Assembly: GCA_965199815.1 (NCBI GenBank) | Contig: CBDATE010000033.1 | Span: forward strand, 310,001-374,000 | DNA length: 64,000 bases | Direction: 5' to 3' | Origin: Azotimanducus sp965199815 | GTDB lineage: Bacteria > Pseudomonadota > Gammaproteobacteria > Pseudomonadales > Azotimanducaceae | Shown: positions 62,726 to 64,000 of the stretch, piece by piece | How positions within the stretch are numbered: the stretch's first letter is position 1 | Layout of the letters: each line of letters begins with the position of its first letter | The notes under the pieces: model-generated | Seen by the model: only the letters and a program-made list of their open reading frames with translations | What the model was told of the DNA's origin: nothing | Database searches by the model: none | Translations under genes and position numbers: made by a program

Positions 62726-63871
62726 TCAGGCGCTCAGGATGCACACGCCCGAGAGGCCGGGGGCACCATAGACATGCGTATATCCGGCCTTGGGGGAATT
62801 GGGCACTTGTCGTTGACCAGCGTCTCCCCTCAGTTGCAGCGCCACCTCATGCACCTGACGAAGGCCGGAAGCACCGATGGGCTCGCCATTGGCCATGCAT
62901 CCGCCGTCGGTATTGACCGGTAGTTTGCCGTCCGGCTTCGTCCAACCCTCGCGCAGCCATTTCTCCTGTTCGCCGTGTTCGCAGAAGCCGTTCTCTGCCA
63001 TGTGCATGATTTCGGCACCGGACTCGGTGTCCTGAAGCTGCGCTACGTGTATGTCCTCAGGCCCGATGCCCGCCTGTTCAAACGCTGACTTTGACGCTTG
63101 CACTGTGGGCGCATCGCTGCGCTCGAGGGCTTGCGATTGCGAGAACACCTCGAAGGAGCCGAAGAGCCGCGTCTTGACACGTACCGCTTTCAGGAACACC
63201 GGCCTGTTGCCGGTGTACTGCTTCACCTTGTCGGCACGGCACAGGATCATGGCGCAGCCGCCTTCTGCCGGAGAGCAGAAATGGAACTTGCGCAAGGGGT
63301 GGCAGACCATCATGGAATTGGCGATTTCGTCGTGGCCGACAGCTGCGCGGCGCCAGGCGTTGGGATTCATGGCACCGTTGGCGTAGTTCTTGACGGCGAC
63401 AAGATTGAGCGCCTCCTCGGTGATGCCGTAATCGTGCATGTAGCGCTGGATTTTCATGCCGAAGAACTGTGGTGTCAGCGCCATTCCAATATCCCCGTAC
63501 CATTTGCCGAGACCGCTGCCGGCCGGGTCCACGCGAAAGGCACCGCGTTCGTGCTTGTCGAAGCCGACCGCCATGCCGACATCGAACATGCCGGATTGAA
63601 TTGCCATGCAGGCGGACTGGAGTGCACTGCCACCGGTGGCACAGCCGTTGGCGACATTGACGAATTGCAGTCCGGTGAGGCCCATCTCCTTGACCATGGC
63701 ATCGGCTGCACCGGCCGCCGCACTGCCGCCGTAGGCAAATTCGAGCTCGCTCCACTCCATGTCCGCATCTGCAAGCGCCGCTCTTGCGGCGTGTATGCCC
63801 TGATCGCGCCCGGATTTACCGGGGGTTCTGCCGAAAGGGTGGATACCGAGTCCTATGATCGCTACGTCCAT
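62726..63871 (-). CDS. Thiolase-family protein (SCP2-like thiolase)
   Basis: 381 residues from ATG 63871; an upstream start adds 19 unrelated residues. N-terminus VAIIGLGIHPFGRTPGKS, the acyl-binding Cys in VANGCATGGSALQSA near residue 85, and NTDGGCMANGEPIGASGLRQ with VHE near 340, typical of the non-specific lipid-transfer-type thiolase branch. These proteins commonly pair with a zinc-ribbon/OB-fold partner, and the C-terminus of such a protein appears just upstream at 63940. It probably cleaves or handles an acyl-CoA in the same pathway as the Rieske enzyme. Confidence 0.93.
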   Translation of the reverse strand: MDVAIIGLGIHPFGRTPGKSGRDQGIHAARAALADADMEWSELEFAYGGSAAAGAADAMVKEMGLTGLQFVNVANGCATGGSALQSACMAIQSGMFDVGMAVGFDKHERGAFRVDPAGSGLGKWYGDIGMALTPQFFGMKIQRYMHDYGITEEALNLVAVKNYANGAMNPNAWRRAAVGHDEIANSMMVCHPLRKFHFCSPAEGGCAMILCRADKVKQYTGNRPVFLKAVRVKTRLFGSFEVFSQSQALERSDAPTVQASKSAFEQAGIGPEDIHVAQLQDTESGAEIMHMAENGFCEHGEQEKWLREGWTKPDGKLPVNTDGGCMANGEPIGASGLRQVHEVALQLRGDAGQRQVPNSPKAGYTHVYGAPGLSGVCILSA

Positions 63872-63939
63872 ATGTGATTCCCCGGGAGGTTGGTTGTGTG
63901 AATATTGGCGCGGGTCTTGTGTGAGCACATCAGGGCGAG

Positions 63940-64000
63940 TCAGATTTCGTCAGTCGGCTGGAAGAAGTAGGCCATCACCTGCTGACCTTCGCGCTCCAGA
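63940..64000 (-). CDS. C-terminus of a probable DUF35 OB-fold protein, cut by the window edge
   Basis: Only about 20 codons are visible, reading EREGQQVMAYFFQPTDEI then stop at 63940. The sequence and the position 68 bp ahead of the thiolase gene fit the Zn-ribbon/OB-fold acyl-CoA-associated proteins that partner such thiolases, but the fragment is too short for a firm call. Confidence 0.45.
   Translation of the reverse strand, partial: LEREGQQVMAYFFQPTDEI

Overview
The window reads as a chromosomal segment of a high-GC gammaproteobacterium that I cannot place to genus. The evidence is the ftsY-ftsE-ftsX-rpoH block, rdgB-hemW, trmB and rpmB-rpmG-mutM, all with gammaproteobacterial-looking proteins, plus an S10-spc-alpha ribosomal supercluster in the standard order. 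A near-perfect CIRCE operator in front of rpoH implies that the cell also has the HrcA repressor. No tRNA, rRNA or CRISPR array was seen.

Layout. (1) 1-4.6 kb: a type III-like restriction-modification system on the minus strand (res, then a mod cut by the window edge) and a DUF5131/Gp37-type gene. (2) 4.7-8.3 kb: a DUF924 protein, a secreted M20 amidohydrolase, a DUF6884-like protein and a Met/Asp-rich lipoprotein, with two copies of a multi-hairpin repeat. (3) 8.6-12.3 kb, plus strand: metK, a bacterial cereblon-like CULT protein, a PTPS/QueD-fold protein, an SDR and a VUT-family (YhhQ-like) transporter, tightly spaced and probably co-transcribed. (4) 12.3-20.4 kb, minus strand: an alpha/beta hydrolase, then MATE, LRAT/NlpC-P60, M16 peptidase and DsbD genes packed head to tail. 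(5) 20.4-29.1 kb: housekeeping genes rdgB, hemW, trmB, rpoH, ftsX, ftsE, ftsY, rsmD, coaD, mutM, rpmG, rpmB. (6) 29.5-35.8 kb: a second type III-like system in the opposite gene order (mod-res), followed by an 18-C tract. (7) 36-39 kb: a nest of transposon remnants holding one intact IS481-like element flanked by an 8-bp direct repeat. (8) 39.2-54.3 kb: 28 genes from rpsJ to rplQ, including secY and rpoA. (9) 54.3-64 kb: uvrA, an O-acetylhomoserine sulfhydrylase, a dimeric-type dUTPase, and a catabolic-looking minus-strand cluster (OB-fold protein, thiolase, Rieske oxygenase, glutathione transferase) that has undergone a recent 1.47-kb tandem duplication.

The most unusual signal is a family of ~150-170 bp elements built from five consecutive hairpins. 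Three copies are uninterrupted, one is split by the IS481-like element, and two solo copies of the first hairpin exist. The family clusters at the 3' ends of genes. It supplies the stop codon of the DUF6884-like gene, and one solo copy encodes the C-termini of both rplQ and uvrA where these convergent genes overlap. Other points of note are the CIRCE box before rpoH, the CULT protein with a conserved tri-tryptophan cage, a PTPS protein without its usual catalytic cysteine beside an SDR with Arg in place of the active-site Lys, a Res protein whose nuclease Lys is replaced by His, and ribosomal proteins L4, L5, S5, L15, L17 and L30 with long extra segments.
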